Positions 16,301 to 24,125 of a stretch of DNA of 54,902 nt are shown here, piece after piece. The translations under genes were made by a program, and so were the position numbers. The notes beneath the pieces are model-generated. The model worked only from the letters and a program-made list of their open reading frames with translations, was not told the origin of the DNA and did not search any database. The DNA is from Actinomycetes bacterium (GTDB lineage Bacteria > Actinomycetota > Acidimicrobiia > Acidimicrobiales > SZUA-35): contig JAJRQY010000121.1 of assembly GCA_024280015.1 (NCBI GenBank), positions 1 through 54,902 of the forward strand, read 5' to 3'. Position 1 is the stretch's first letter. Every line of letters begins with the position of its first letter.

Positions 16301-18215
16301 AGTCAGTCTCCGGGACTGGTTCATCTGACTGAGCCACTTGGTCTGCTGGTTGGCCCAGAGCAACGACTTGCTCGCCCGGCTGTGGCGCCGGTGTTCCTCG
16401 GACCAAATCTTGCCCAGAAGGGTCGACCAGTGAACGATCACTCGGGGGAATAGCCAGAATCCGAATGGCGTATTGAGCAATGTCGGCAAAGACGGGTGCC
16501 GCGATCTTGCTGGCGGTCGTTGCCGTCTTGGGTTCGTTGACGACGACCACGATGGAGAGTTCTGGAGATTCTGCGGGCAAGAAGCCGGCGAACGTCACCA
16601 CATATTTGCGGTTGCCACTCTCTCCATAGCCATAGGAGCCGTTGGCCTGCTCAAAGGCCTGCCATGCCGTCCCCGTTTTTCCAGCAACCGTGTAGCCCGG
16701 CACTGCAGCCGAGACTCCCGTGCCGCCCGCTACCACGTCAGTCAACATGGTAGTCACTTCTTCGGCAGTCTCTGAAGAGACAACTCGATGTGAGGGTTGA
16801 GCTTGGCCCAAGATCTGCTCACCATCGGGACCAACCATGGTCCGGATGAGAGAGGGCGAAATATAGAGCCCGTCATTGGCAATGACGTTGTATGCGGCTG
16901 CGAGCTGGACCGTGTTCACCGAGACGCCCTGACCAATGGCGATGGAGCCAAGGTCTGACCCGAACCATTCTTCGGGAACATTGCCGCGAGCCTCGTACCG
17001 AAAATCGAGGCCCGTCGTCTTGCCAAATCCGAAGCCACCTAGATAGTGACGCAAGCGCTCGGGGCCGACCATCTGAGCTAAGCCAATGGTGCCAGTATTC
17101 ATCGAGTCGGCAATGACTTGGCGAACCGGGTACGGGGCTGCCGGAGAATGGTTGAAGAACTGCTTGTCGCCGACCGTGATCTCTGCGGGTACCTCAATAA
17201 TGGTGTCCGCTGTTATCCCGTGGTCCTCAACGGCGGCCGCTGCCGTCACCATTTTGATGACCGATCCCGGTTCGAATGTTGCGACCAGTGGAGCGTTTTG
17301 GCGCGGGACGAAACAGCCATGCTCGCCACGGATGACCGTGGCCATAGCCAGCAGTTCACCGGTACGAGGATCAGACACGACCGCGTTCGCTCCTTCGGCT
17401 TGGGTCTCGTCACAGTGAGCAATGAGGGCTTGTTCGGTGACGTACTGGATGCGATGGTCAAGGGTGAGCACAATGTCGTTGCCGGGAATCGCTGGCTCGA
17501 ACACATATTCACCACCGGTGATTGATCCGAAAGCTCCTGCCTCGCTCCGTTCGTATCCGCCGGATCCTTGCATGATTTCGTCGAACTGCCACTCCAAACC
17601 GGAATAGCCGATCTCCTGAGGATCCACTCGACCGACCACGGGAAGGGCTAATGAGTCGGCTGGATATACCCGGTTCTCTTGGGCCCGAACAAAGATCCCC
17701 ACTAGGGCCTTGTTGTTGTCCTCGTCTTCCTTCAGCAAGGCAATGCGAGCTGTCCGTTCATCATTGAGATCAGCAGCAACCATGGCGTAGCGGTCACCGT
17801 CGTTGGCCGGACGCAAGGTCTCGGTCAGCTCATCAACGGACAGGTCAAGAATCGGGGCGAGCAGCGCAGCGGTTGCGGCTGGGTTCTCGATCATTAGTGG
17901 ATCGGCAACGATCTCTACACCCGGGGTGGAAAGGGCAAGGACGAATCCGTCCCGATCAGTGATAGTGCCTCGGTATCCAGGTAGATGGACAGTTCGAGTC
18001 CGCTGGTTCTCTCCGATCGCCACATACATATCGGGTCGGACTGCTTGCAGGTCAATCAGGACGCCAACGAAACCAATTCCAACCAGGAGGAACGCTCCGA
18101 GCAGGACCAGAAGCCGTTTCCGAACGTCCACCGAACGCTTGGCGCCTTGGCTCTTGCTAGTAATTCGCCGCGCCCGAGCACGCGATGCCGAGCGGGTCTG
18201 CCGAGTTGGGGTCAT
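16299..18215 (-). CDS. ftsI: Septal peptidoglycan transpeptidase FtsI/PBP3 (class B PBP)
   Basis: A 638-residue class B penicillin-binding protein. A basic cytoplasmic tail (about 33 residues) is followed by one transmembrane helix (residues 34-55) and the PBP dimerisation domain (GYRGTITDRDG). The transpeptidase domain has the active-site SVIK tetrad at 318-321, SMN at 371-373 and KTG at 513-515. No PASTA domain follows; the C-terminal 45 residues are a Pro/Gln/Glu-rich tail. It crosslinks septal wall made by FtsW. The start overlaps the ftsL stop by 4 bp. Confidence 0.95.
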   Translation of the reverse strand: MTPTRQTRSASRARARRITSKSQGAKRSVDVRKRLLVLLGAFLLVGIGFVGVLIDLQAVRPDMYVAIGENQRTRTVHLPGYRGTITDRDGFVLALSTPGVEIVADPLMIENPAATAALLAPILDLSVDELTETLRPANDGDRYAMVAADLNDERTARIALLKEDEDNNKALVGIFVRAQENRVYPADSLALPVVGRVDPQEIGYSGLEWQFDEIMQGSGGYERSEAGAFGSITGGEYVFEPAIPGNDIVLTLDHRIQYVTEQALIAHCDETQAEGANAVVSDPRTGELLAMATVIRGEHGCFVPRQNAPLVATFEPGSVIKMVTAAAAVEDHGITADTIIEVPAEITVGDKQFFNHSPAAPYPVRQVIADSMNTGTIGLAQMVGPERLRHYLGGFGFGKTTGLDFRYEARGNVPEEWFGSDLGSIAIGQGVSVNTVQLAAAYNVIANDGLYISPSLIRTMVGPDGEQILGQAQPSHRVVSSETAEEVTTMLTDVVAGGTGVSAAVPGYTVAGKTGTAWQAFEQANGSYGYGESGNRKYVVTFAGFLPAESPELSIVVVVNEPKTATTASKIAAPVFADIAQYAIRILAIPPSDRSLVDPSGQDLVRGTPAPQPGEQVVALGQPADQVAQSDEPVPETD

Positions 18216-18700
18216 GAGTCGCCGGCATCAGCGAGTACGCCAGCCAACGCATCCTGTGAAGCCTGTGTCTGCTGGGCAGTCTGTGTCTGCTGGGAAGCCT
18301 GTGTCTGTTGGGTGGCAGTGAGATAGACCGGGTTCTCCGCTCGCACCATGCCAAGACTGACTGCTTGTTGCACAATGGCTTCGGGAGAAGAGGCCAAGAC
18401 AACATCATGCTCAAGCCGGGCAATCTCAGCCTCAGACTGGCTAATGTCGCGGCGGATCGAGTCCAGTTGCTGCTGCCCCTTTGCCAGCTCGGCATAGCCA
18501 AGAGCGACCGCAAAGACCCCGGCGGCGATCGTGGCGGCGGATACCCCGAGGACAGCACGACGGCGGGCCCGACGCTTGAGCGCACCCTTGTCAACTATGC
18601 GGAGCTTGGGCCGCCTTGACTCGGACTCATTGGAGCTTGAGCGTCCCTTACCAGGTGACGCCGTCTTGTTTTCCTTGCGCCGCGTAACTGTCGCTGTCAT
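18212..18700 (-). CDS. ftsL: FtsL-like bitopic divisome protein
   Basis: A 162-residue protein in the ftsL position between rsmH and ftsI, with 4-bp overlaps on both sides. A basic cytoplasmic part (residues 1-47) is followed by one hydrophobic helix (about 48-70), then a short coiled coil (ELAKGQQQLDSIRRDISQSEAEIARLEHD), as expected for FtsL. The section AIVQQAVSLGMVRAENPVYL matches the common end of FtsL-type proteins. The last ~35 residues are a Gln/Thr/Ala-rich repeat encoded by 18-bp units, not usual for FtsL. The assignment rests on topology and position rather than strong sequence identity. Confidence 0.8.
   Translation of the reverse strand: MTATVTRRKENKTASPGKGRSSSNESESRRPKLRIVDKGALKRRARRRAVLGVSAATIAAGVFAVALGYAELAKGQQQLDSIRRDISQSEAEIARLEHDVVLASSPEAIVQQAVSLGMVRAENPVYLTATQQTQASQQTQTAQQTQASQDALAGVLADAGDS
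18261..18314 (-). repeat. Three 18-bp tandem repeats at the 3' end of ftsL
   Basis: Units start at 18261, 18279 and 18297 and share (g)cctgtgtctgctgg on the plus strand. They encode the QQTQAS / QQTQTA periplasmic tail, and the period keeps the frame. Confidence 0.85.
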
Positions 18701-19704
18701 GCAGCAAATCCGATCGAGTTTCGGTCGATGACACGAAGGCGGGCGCTGGCAGCACGCCGATTCACTGCCACTTCGTGTTCAGTTGGACGGCGGCCTAGTG
18801 GACGCAGCAGGGTGAACTCGGGATCGGTTGCGGGTACCGGTAGCCCAGGTGGAGTATTCACCGTACTGCGTCCACGAAATATGTCTTTGACGATCTTGTC
18901 TTCACCGGAGTGGTAGGTCAGGACCAGGCCGCGACCGCCTACGCACAACGCGTCGATGGCAGCTTCAATGGCCGGGCGAAGAATCTGCAACTCACTATTG
19001 ACGTGGATACGCAGAGCTTGGAAGCTTCGTTTTGCTGGATGACCGCCCTTGCGGCGGGCAGCAGCAGGAATGGCTTGAACAATGACTTCGGCCAGTTCAG
19101 CCGTTGTCGACAGTGGCCGGGCCTTCAAGATCGCCGAGGCAATGCGCCCGGCGAAACGTTCGTCACCGTTCTGTTTCAAGATGGCGGCAATCTCACCGTG
19201 CTCGAAGGTGTTAACGATGGTCTCAGCCGTCAGCGGTGAGTCAGGATCCATTCGCATATCCAAAGGACCATCATGACGAAAGCTAAACCCGCGTTCGGAT
19301 CGATCAAGCTGCGGGCTGCTGACACCAAGGTCGAACAGAAAGGCCGAGATTTCCGTCACTTCAAGCTCGGACAAGACACTGTCCAGCTGATCAAAGCGAG
19401 AGCGAACGAGGCGAGTTCGGCTGCCAAAGCCACTCAGCTTGTCCGTCGCTGCCGCTAATGCGGACGGGTCCTGGTCAATGCCGAGGAGATCGAGGTCGGG
19501 ATGAGCACCGAGTACAGCCGCGGCATGGCCTGCACCACCCAAGGTGGCATCGAGGTAGATGCCGGCAGGGGCCGAACCAAGAAGGTCAACAATCTCCTCA
19601 CACATGACTGGCGTGTGCTGGAATGATTGGATCGAAGGCTGGCCGTGAGATTGATCAGACGGCGGCACAGACGGAAGATGATCGGAAGGAACGTTGTCGC
19701 CCAT
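18697..19704 (-). CDS. rsmH: 16S rRNA m4C1402 methyltransferase RsmH (MraW)
   Basis: A 335-residue SAM-dependent methyltransferase acting on C1402 of 16S rRNA. The N-terminus FQHTPVMCEEIVDLL and the SAM loop YLDATLGGAGHAAAVL are typical. DLLGIDQDPSAL, FLFDLGVSSPQLD, RGFSFRHDGPLDMRMD and the C-terminal LTYHSGEDKIVKDIF complete the signature. The frame stays open upstream to 19893, but homology begins shortly after the ATG at 19704, so I choose that start; no strong Shine-Dalgarno is visible. It overlaps ftsL by 4 bp and is 324 bp from mraZ, a wider gap than usual. Confidence 0.94.
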   Translation of the reverse strand: MGDNVPSDHLPSVPPSDQSHGQPSIQSFQHTPVMCEEIVDLLGSAPAGIYLDATLGGAGHAAAVLGAHPDLDLLGIDQDPSALAAATDKLSGFGSRTRLVRSRFDQLDSVLSELEVTEISAFLFDLGVSSPQLDRSERGFSFRHDGPLDMRMDPDSPLTAETIVNTFEHGEIAAILKQNGDERFAGRIASAILKARPLSTTAELAEVIVQAIPAAARRKGGHPAKRSFQALRIHVNSELQILRPAIEAAIDALCVGGRGLVLTYHSGEDKIVKDIFRGRSTVNTPPGLPVPATDPEFTLLRPLGRRPTEHEVAVNRRAASARLRVIDRNSIGFAA

Positions 19705-20028
19705 GGCTCGCAGCCAGCAAGAACCTGTTATTCGTATCGAGCATCGGTAGCCCCCCGGATAACGGGCGTGTCCAGAATTTGGCTCCTGGAGCACTAGAGG
19801 GGTAGCGGGCGGAGTTGTGGGGCAGAAGCACCCTTCTCCATTGCCCGGGAGGCAACCGATGTGCGAACGTGTGGTCTCGCCATCTCCTTTCAATCTTGTT
19901 GTTCGATTTTCCTATTGTCAGCCTTTGCGTTTGCTCGGACCTTGTCGTTCTTGACTTGCTTTGTTCGGAGTTGCTTTGTTTCTGGCTTGCTCTGTTCGGA
20001 GTTTCGAAGAAGGGGTTTGAGTCCGCTT
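19705..20028. other. 324-bp gap between mraZ and rsmH with a 31-bp-period direct repeat
   Basis: No gene is recognised here. The sequence cttgctttgttcggagtt at 19955-19972 recurs at 19986-20003 with one mismatch. The minus strand is open in the rsmH frame for 189 bases upstream of 19704, but that translation resembles nothing I know. The gap could hold a second promoter for the rest of the cluster. Confidence 0.5.
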
Positions 20029-20451
20029 CTACAACCCAAGTCGGGTGATAGCCGCAGCGAGTTCATCCCCTGCTTCATCGTCTTGATCGTCCTGGTACTT
20101 CTCGATCGGCCAGATCTCGACCCGGTCATACAGGCCACTCACGACGACCTGAGAGTCAAATCCCAGTTCGTCCAACAGTTCCCGAGGGAGCGTGACCCGA
20201 CCAGCTGCATCCAGCTTCACATCGCTCACACTGTTCATGAGTTTCCTGAATACCCGAAGGCTGATATTGCCTGCCTCAAGTTCTGCCTTCCAACGGTCAG
20301 CCACCGAAGCGAAGCCATCGTGGCTCCACAAACCAATGCACTGATCGAGACGGGTGACGTACCCACGATCAGCAACCGACGCCCGGAAGGGTGCAGGCAG
20401 CACAACTCGACCCTTGCGGTCAAGTGAGTGTTCGTGCTGTCCAACAAACAA
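20029..20451 (-). CDS. mraZ: Transcriptional regulator MraZ
   Basis: About 140 residues with two AbrB-like swapped-hairpin domains. The first is HEHSLDRKGRVVLPAPFR; the second is SDVKLDAAGRVTLPRELLDELG. Each has the DxxGRVxLP motif. MraZ is the first gene of most dcw clusters and represses it by binding repeated boxes upstream. I choose the TTG at 20451 because FVGQHEHSLD is where MraZ proteins normally begin and GGAG lies 8 nt upstream; the frame is open to an ATG at 20544. The C-terminal acidic stretch (EKYQDDQDDEAGDE) is somewhat extended. Confidence 0.92.
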   Translation of the reverse strand: MFVGQHEHSLDRKGRVVLPAPFRASVADRGYVTRLDQCIGLWSHDGFASVADRWKAELEAGNISLRVFRKLMNSVSDVKLDAAGRVTLPRELLDELGFDSQVVVSGLYDRVEIWPIEKYQDDQDDEAGDELAAAITRLGL

Positions 20452-20585
20452 CGAGGTAACTCCGACTTTCAAGTAGCAGTGCCACTCAATGAGTGGCGGT
20501 TCAGTTCGTCCGCATCCAGGTTTCCCACCACGCCCCCGCATCAACTACCGACACGGATTGAAGGTGTGTATTCCTTTTGCGGGCT

Positions 20586-20625
20586 TGCATCCCACTGCGT
20601 GACACATTATGACACTTTGACCCAC
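20586..20625 (-). promoter_or_regulatory. Putative MraZ-binding boxes (four GTG boxes at 10-bp spacing)
   Basis: Read on the minus strand, four consecutive 10-bp units begin GTGGGT, GTGTCA, GTGTCA and GTGGGA. MraZ in other bacteria binds direct repeats with a GTGGG/TGGGA-like core at 10-bp phase through a ring-shaped oligomer. The array lies about 135 bp upstream of the mraZ start, and a CATAAT -10-like hexamer falls inside it (20606-20611). Confidence 0.75.
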
Positions 20626-20922
20626 TTCGCAACCCCTTTTTCTAACAACGAGTGGTTACTCAACTACCCATGGTGAGAACACTTGTTCGACCCGTTCTGT
20701 TTCTAGCCTTCTGACCAGGACAAACAGCACGGAGTGCTGGTTGACGCACGCTGAGCAAGCTCTGAGAAATGTCATAAAGCGATCCCCCACCACGCCCCCC
20801 GACGCGCCCTCACGCGAGTCCCCACCCAGGTTGCGGCCAGGTCCTGCAGGTCAGTGTTCGTGTCCTGTGGTTCGAAGTTCATGCCCTGCAGATCGAGTTG
20901 CAGATCGAGTTACGGTGCAGCA
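20626..20922. other. Rest of the mraZ / lipoate-ligase divergent intergenic region
   Basis: No gene is recognised. It contains an exact 12-bp tandem duplication TGCAGATCGAGT at 20887-20898 and 20899-20910. A TACGGT box at 20911-20916 lies six bases before the ATG at 20923. Confidence 0.5.
20911..20916 (+). promoter_or_regulatory. Leaderless-type -10 box (TACGGT) for the lipoate-ligase-like gene
   Basis: TACGGT followed by six bases and ATG fits the actinobacterial leaderless pattern, in which transcription starts at the start codon. No convincing -35 is seen. Confidence 0.45.
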
Positions 20923-21630
20923 ATGAGCAATTGGGTGGTGCGAACGAGCATTGGGTCAGCCCAGGATTTCCACCACCGACCCTTCCCGGGCGATACGAAC
21001 CAGCTAGCCGGCAACACGGCTCAATTCGAGCCGACCGTGTGGATCCACCGGGTCAAACGACCAACATTGGTTCTTGGAAGTACCCAGGACGAATCCATCT
21101 TGCTCGCCGAAGAAGCGAGGGCGGCCGGATATGAGATCAGCACTCGCCGGAGTGGAGGCGGACTTGTTCTCGTTTCACCAACAACATCGTGTTGGATCGA
21201 CATCTTGGTTCCGACCAATCACGACAAGTGGGAGCACGACATTTCACTGGCCTTTCACTGGGTTGGCGAGCTATGGGCCCAAGCCTTACAAGAACTCGGC
21301 ATTCATGACTGCCAGGTCCACCGAGGGCCACTACTCAACCGAGAGCACGGACGAGTCTTGTGCTTCGCTGGCCTTGGGCCTGGCGAAGTAACCCTCGGAG
21401 GTCGAAAGGTTGTTGGTCTCTCACAGCGACGGGTTCGTGCTGGGGCCCGATTCCAAGGCCTGCTTGTCGGCTCCTGGGACAGTGCCCCGTTGGAGCAGTT
21501 TCTTCACAAGGCAGCCCTACCAAAGGATCTGAACCTCCAACAGGTACTGGTTGGCCATCCCTTGCTTAGCCCAGTCATCATCGATGCCGTGCCCGACACA
21601 CTCGTCTCCCTGCTCAGAGACGAATCCTGA
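20923..21630 (+). CDS. Lipoate--protein ligase A family protein
   Basis: A 235-residue BPL/LplA/LipB-fold protein. Family marks are RRSGGGLVLVSP (ligand loop with the RRxxGGG motif), WIDILVP, and LGGRKVVGLSQRRVRAGARFQG, whose Lys is the residue that contacts the acyl-adenylate in LplA. It probably attaches lipoate or octanoate to carrier domains, or acts as an amidotransferase; the substrate is not determined by sequence. The start at 20923 is chosen because the upstream in-frame part is Cys/Ser-rich noise and a -10-like box lies six bases before this ATG. It is transcribed divergently from mraZ. Confidence 0.8.
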   Translation: MSNWVVRTSIGSAQDFHHRPFPGDTNQLAGNTAQFEPTVWIHRVKRPTLVLGSTQDESILLAEEARAAGYEISTRRSGGGLVLVSPTTSCWIDILVPTNHDKWEHDISLAFHWVGELWAQALQELGIHDCQVHRGPLLNREHGRVLCFAGLGPGEVTLGGRKVVGLSQRRVRAGARFQGLLVGSWDSAPLEQFLHKAALPKDLNLQQVLVGHPLLSPVIIDAVPDTLVSLLRDES

Positions 21631-21757
21631 TCAACTCCCGTAGCGGTTCAGGACATAGGTACGGGCGGGTCTGACGAGGCCAGCTTGAGCCAGCGGATGT
21701 TGGGATGCGTCGAAATCTTCGGGCCAGCCAAGCCAGCGACGACTACGGTTGTTCGCT

Positions 21758-22372
21758 ATGCCCAGGACTCGTGAAGGTGAGACGAAACAGCAACCAAGCG
21801 CAAACCACTCAAAGAGCTCAGTCTCTCCTCTTGAGCAGGCCCACTCTCGACACGAACTGCGTGGCGAGACCACATCGAGCACGCTGGTCCTGAATGCCAC
21901 CTTCGAACCAATCGGGGTGATTCCGGGTCGTCGGGCCGTCGTCCTCGCTCTGGGCCAGAAGGTAGACGTGCTGGCAGAAAGCGGTACTCGAATGCGCAGC
22001 GAGCGATGCAGCATCGCCCTGCCCTCGGTTGTCAGGCTGCGCTACTTCGTCAAGGTTCCGTACCGCCGACAAACGCCAGTCACCCGGAAGGCAATATTTG
22101 GGCGAGACAATGGGCGTTGCCAATACTGTGGCCAAAAGGCCGAGAACATTGACCATGTTGTGCCGCGCTCACTCGGTGGACGCCACATCTGGACAAACGT
22201 TGTTGCTTGCTGTCGGCGTTGCAACAGCACCAAGAGCAACCATCTACTCAAGCACACCTCCTTGAAACTTCGCTCAACCCCTCAACCTCCAGCAGACCTG
22301 GCCTGGATCCGAGTGGCGGCCGGAGCAATTCCCGCGGCGTGGAATCCGTACTTGGATCTCAAGGCAGCCTAA
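21758..22372 (+). CDS. HNH endonuclease family protein
   Basis: About 204 residues. The conserved core starts at STLVLNATFEPIGVIPGRRA, typical of a widespread actinobacterial HNH family. The zinc-finger-type HNH motif is RDNGRCQYCGQKAENIDHVVPRSLGGRHIWTN-like (CxxC near residue 126, DHV, then CCRRCNSTKSN); all metal-binding pairs (CQYC, CRRC) and the catalytic His of DHV are present. The function of the family in cells is not well defined. About 40 extra N-terminal residues precede the core. TACGGT lies eight bases before the ATG, suggesting leaderless transcription. Confidence 0.85.
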   Translation: MPRTREGETKQQPSANHSKSSVSPLEQAHSRHELRGETTSSTLVLNATFEPIGVIPGRRAVVLALGQKVDVLAESGTRMRSERCSIALPSVVRLRYFVKVPYRRQTPVTRKAIFGRDNGRCQYCGQKAENIDHVVPRSLGGRHIWTNVVACCRRCNSTKSNHLLKHTSLKLRSTPQPPADLAWIRVAAGAIPAAWNPYLDLKAA

Positions 22373-22429
22373 GAACGCCCTCAGGGCCAGCCAATCCGTG
22401 TGGCATTGGTCCTGTCTTGGGTTCTGGTC

Positions 22430-22458
22430 TTGTTTGCTTGCGCCAGTCGGTCTAGATT
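22430..22458 (+). promoter_or_regulatory. Leaderless promoter of the acyl-CoA dehydrogenase
   Basis: TTGTTT (22430-22435), a 17-bp spacer, TAGATT (22453-22458), then seven bases to the ATG at 22466. Spacing fits a housekeeping promoter whose transcript starts at the start codon. Confidence 0.6.
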
Positions 22459-22465
22459 TCCGGGC

Positions 22466-23713
22466 ATGCAGCCAACGTATGCTCCCGAAGCCGAGATCTT
22501 CCGAACCAGAATCAAGGGGTTCCTCAGCGACAATCTCCCGGACAACTGGGTCGGCATCGGCGCCCTCGATGCCGAGGCCGCTCAAGTGTTCATCGACAGT
22601 TGGCGAAAAATCTTGTCAGAGAATCAGCTTCTTGCTGCCTCTTGGCCCAAGGAGTTCGGCGGGGGCGGCTTGTCTCACCTCGAGTCTGTCATCTTGGCGG
22701 AGGAGTTCCAGAAGGCCGGTGTGCCAACCGGTGGCTCCAACGATGCCTTCAGTATCCAGATGGTCGGCAACACCATCATCCAATGGGGCACTGATGAGCA
22801 AAAGGCTCACTTCTTACCTCGGATCATTTCCGGCCAAGACATCTGGTGCCAGGGCTACTCCGAACCCAACGCCGGCTCGGACCTCGCCAATGTCGGTTGC
22901 AAGGCCGAGCTAGACGGAGACGAATGGCAAATCAACGGCCAGAAGATCTGGACGTCGGCTGGCCACCTAGCAAACTGGATATTCGTGCTCGCGCGTACAG
23001 ATGCCGACGTTGTCAAGCATCGCGGCATCACCTTTCTACTCGTCCCGATGGAACAAGAAGGAGTCGACGTTCGTCCAATCAAGATGATCTCGGGCGACTC
23101 CGAATTCAACGAGGTGTTCTTCACTGACGCCAAAACGGCGAAGGAAAACGTGATCGGCGAGGTCAACGGCGGCTGGGGCGTTGCCATGACTCTGCTTGGC
23201 TATGAACGAGGCGAGGCAGCAGCCACAATGCCCCTCACATTCAAGAGTGAGGTAGGTCGGCTTCTCGACCTAGCCAAGGAGAACGGCACCAACGAAGACC
23301 CCGTTATTCGTGACCAGCTGGTCGCCGCCTACATGCAGACACAGATCATGGGGTACCTCGGTATGCGGACCTTGACCAAGTTCTTGGCTGGTGAGCATCC
23401 AGGTGCTGACGCATCGATCTTCAAGCTCTTCTGGAGCGAATACCACCGGGAAGTAACCGAACTCTCCATGGCTGTTCTTGGCGCCAATGGGATGATCATC
23501 GACGGCAAGTTCCCCTCCAGCGCCTTCGGCCCCGATTCACCCGGAGCCGCCAACAATTCTGGTAGCTGGATCGGCACCTTCTTGAACGCTCGTGCTGGCA
23601 CCATTTATGCCGGGACGAGTCAGGTCCAGCGCAATATCATTGGCGAGATGGTCCTCGGACTTCCCAAGGAGCCAAAGCTCGATCGTGGACCGTGGAAAGA
23701 CGTTCCGAAGTAG
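22466..23713 (+). CDS. Acyl-CoA dehydrogenase family flavoprotein
   Basis: A 415-residue FAD enzyme oxidising acyl-CoA thioesters at C2-C3. The N-terminal helical domain holds AASWPKEFGGGGLS. The middle FAD-binding strand is WCQGYSEPNAGSDLA, with GQKIWTSAGHLANWIFVLART. The C-terminal domain ends with the typical ARAGTIYAGTSQVQRNIIGE. The NAGSDLA and WTSAGHLA forms resemble the group acting on branched, long-chain or sterol-derived substrates, but the substrate is not fixed. No partner enzyme lies next to it, and the leaderless promoter suggests its own transcript. Confidence 0.92.
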   Translation: MQPTYAPEAEIFRTRIKGFLSDNLPDNWVGIGALDAEAAQVFIDSWRKILSENQLLAASWPKEFGGGGLSHLESVILAEEFQKAGVPTGGSNDAFSIQMVGNTIIQWGTDEQKAHFLPRIISGQDIWCQGYSEPNAGSDLANVGCKAELDGDEWQINGQKIWTSAGHLANWIFVLARTDADVVKHRGITFLLVPMEQEGVDVRPIKMISGDSEFNEVFFTDAKTAKENVIGEVNGGWGVAMTLLGYERGEAAATMPLTFKSEVGRLLDLAKENGTNEDPVIRDQLVAAYMQTQIMGYLGMRTLTKFLAGEHPGADASIFKLFWSEYHREVTELSMAVLGANGMIIDGKFPSSAFGPDSPGAANNSGSWIGTFLNARAGTIYAGTSQVQRNIIGEMVLGLPKEPKLDRGPWKDVPK

Positions 23714-23747
23714 CCGGACAGGCTGACCAGTTGGCTAGATTGAGGGT

Positions 23748-24020
23748 GTGGGGTCATTGTCGAAGTCGACAGCCAGGTTGATCAGCGTCGAACTCGTTTT
23801 CGCCATCCTGCGACGCCCTGATCTCTGGTCGACGGCAATACGTTCGGCCCAAGATCATGCGCCAACTAGGTGGTGGCGCCGCCGGCCATTCGTTCCTCTT
23901 CCTGATCCAGCCTGGATCAATTTCCGATTGGAGACTGCCTATGGCCACGATCAGGGTCAGCCAATCGGTGCCGACGAGTTTGTGACCTGGCTCGAGTGGC
24001 AAGCCTCAAAACCCATCTAG
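23748..24020 (+). CDS. Conserved small actinobacterial protein, function unknown
   Basis: A 90-residue protein starting at GTG. The pattern RPDLWSTAIRSA, then a Trp/Arg-rich WWRRRPFVPLPDPAW, then FRLETAYG and FVTWLEWQ, recalls a small conserved protein seen across actinobacteria; I know no function for it. It has no signal peptide or membrane helix. Its stop codon falls inside a 17-bp tandem repeat, so the gene end was produced or altered by a duplication. Confidence 0.65.
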   Translation: MGSLSKSTARLISVELVFAILRRPDLWSTAIRSAQDHAPTRWWRRRPFVPLPDPAWINFRLETAYGHDQGQPIGADEFVTWLEWQASKPI

Positions 24021-24035
24021 CCTCAAAACCCATCT
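24002..24035 (+). repeat. 17-bp exact tandem duplication spanning a stop codon
   Basis: agcctcaaaacccatct occurs at 24002-24018 and 24019-24035, with a partial third unit after it. The TAG of the preceding small gene lies at the junction. The period is not a multiple of three. Confidence 0.8.
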
Positions 24036-24076
24036 AGCCTCACCAAAAGGCCCGAGCCACCATCCCAACTCGTTCT

Positions 24077-24116
24077 GGCACCGACCAGATGTCGCATATG
24101 GATCGCTACCGGTGCC
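24077..24116 (+). repeat. 40-bp dyad element, copy 1
   Basis: Begins GGCACCGACC and ends CTACCGGTGCC, so the 7-bp ends are inverted repeats around a 26-base centre. The same 40 bp, with three differences, occurs on the opposite strand at 52215-52254. It lies in the 105-bp gap between two convergent genes. Confidence 0.8.
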
Positions 24117-24125
24117 AGGTCGCAG

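Noticed and set aside
19705-19893. N-terminal extension of RsmH from a start at 19893
   Set aside because: The extra 63 residues are not RsmH-like; the family begins near FQHTPVM shortly after the ATG at 19704.
20452-20544. MraZ starting at the ATG 20544
   Set aside because: The added 31 residues precede the normal MraZ N-terminus, and a GGAG-supported TTG start sits exactly at the family start.
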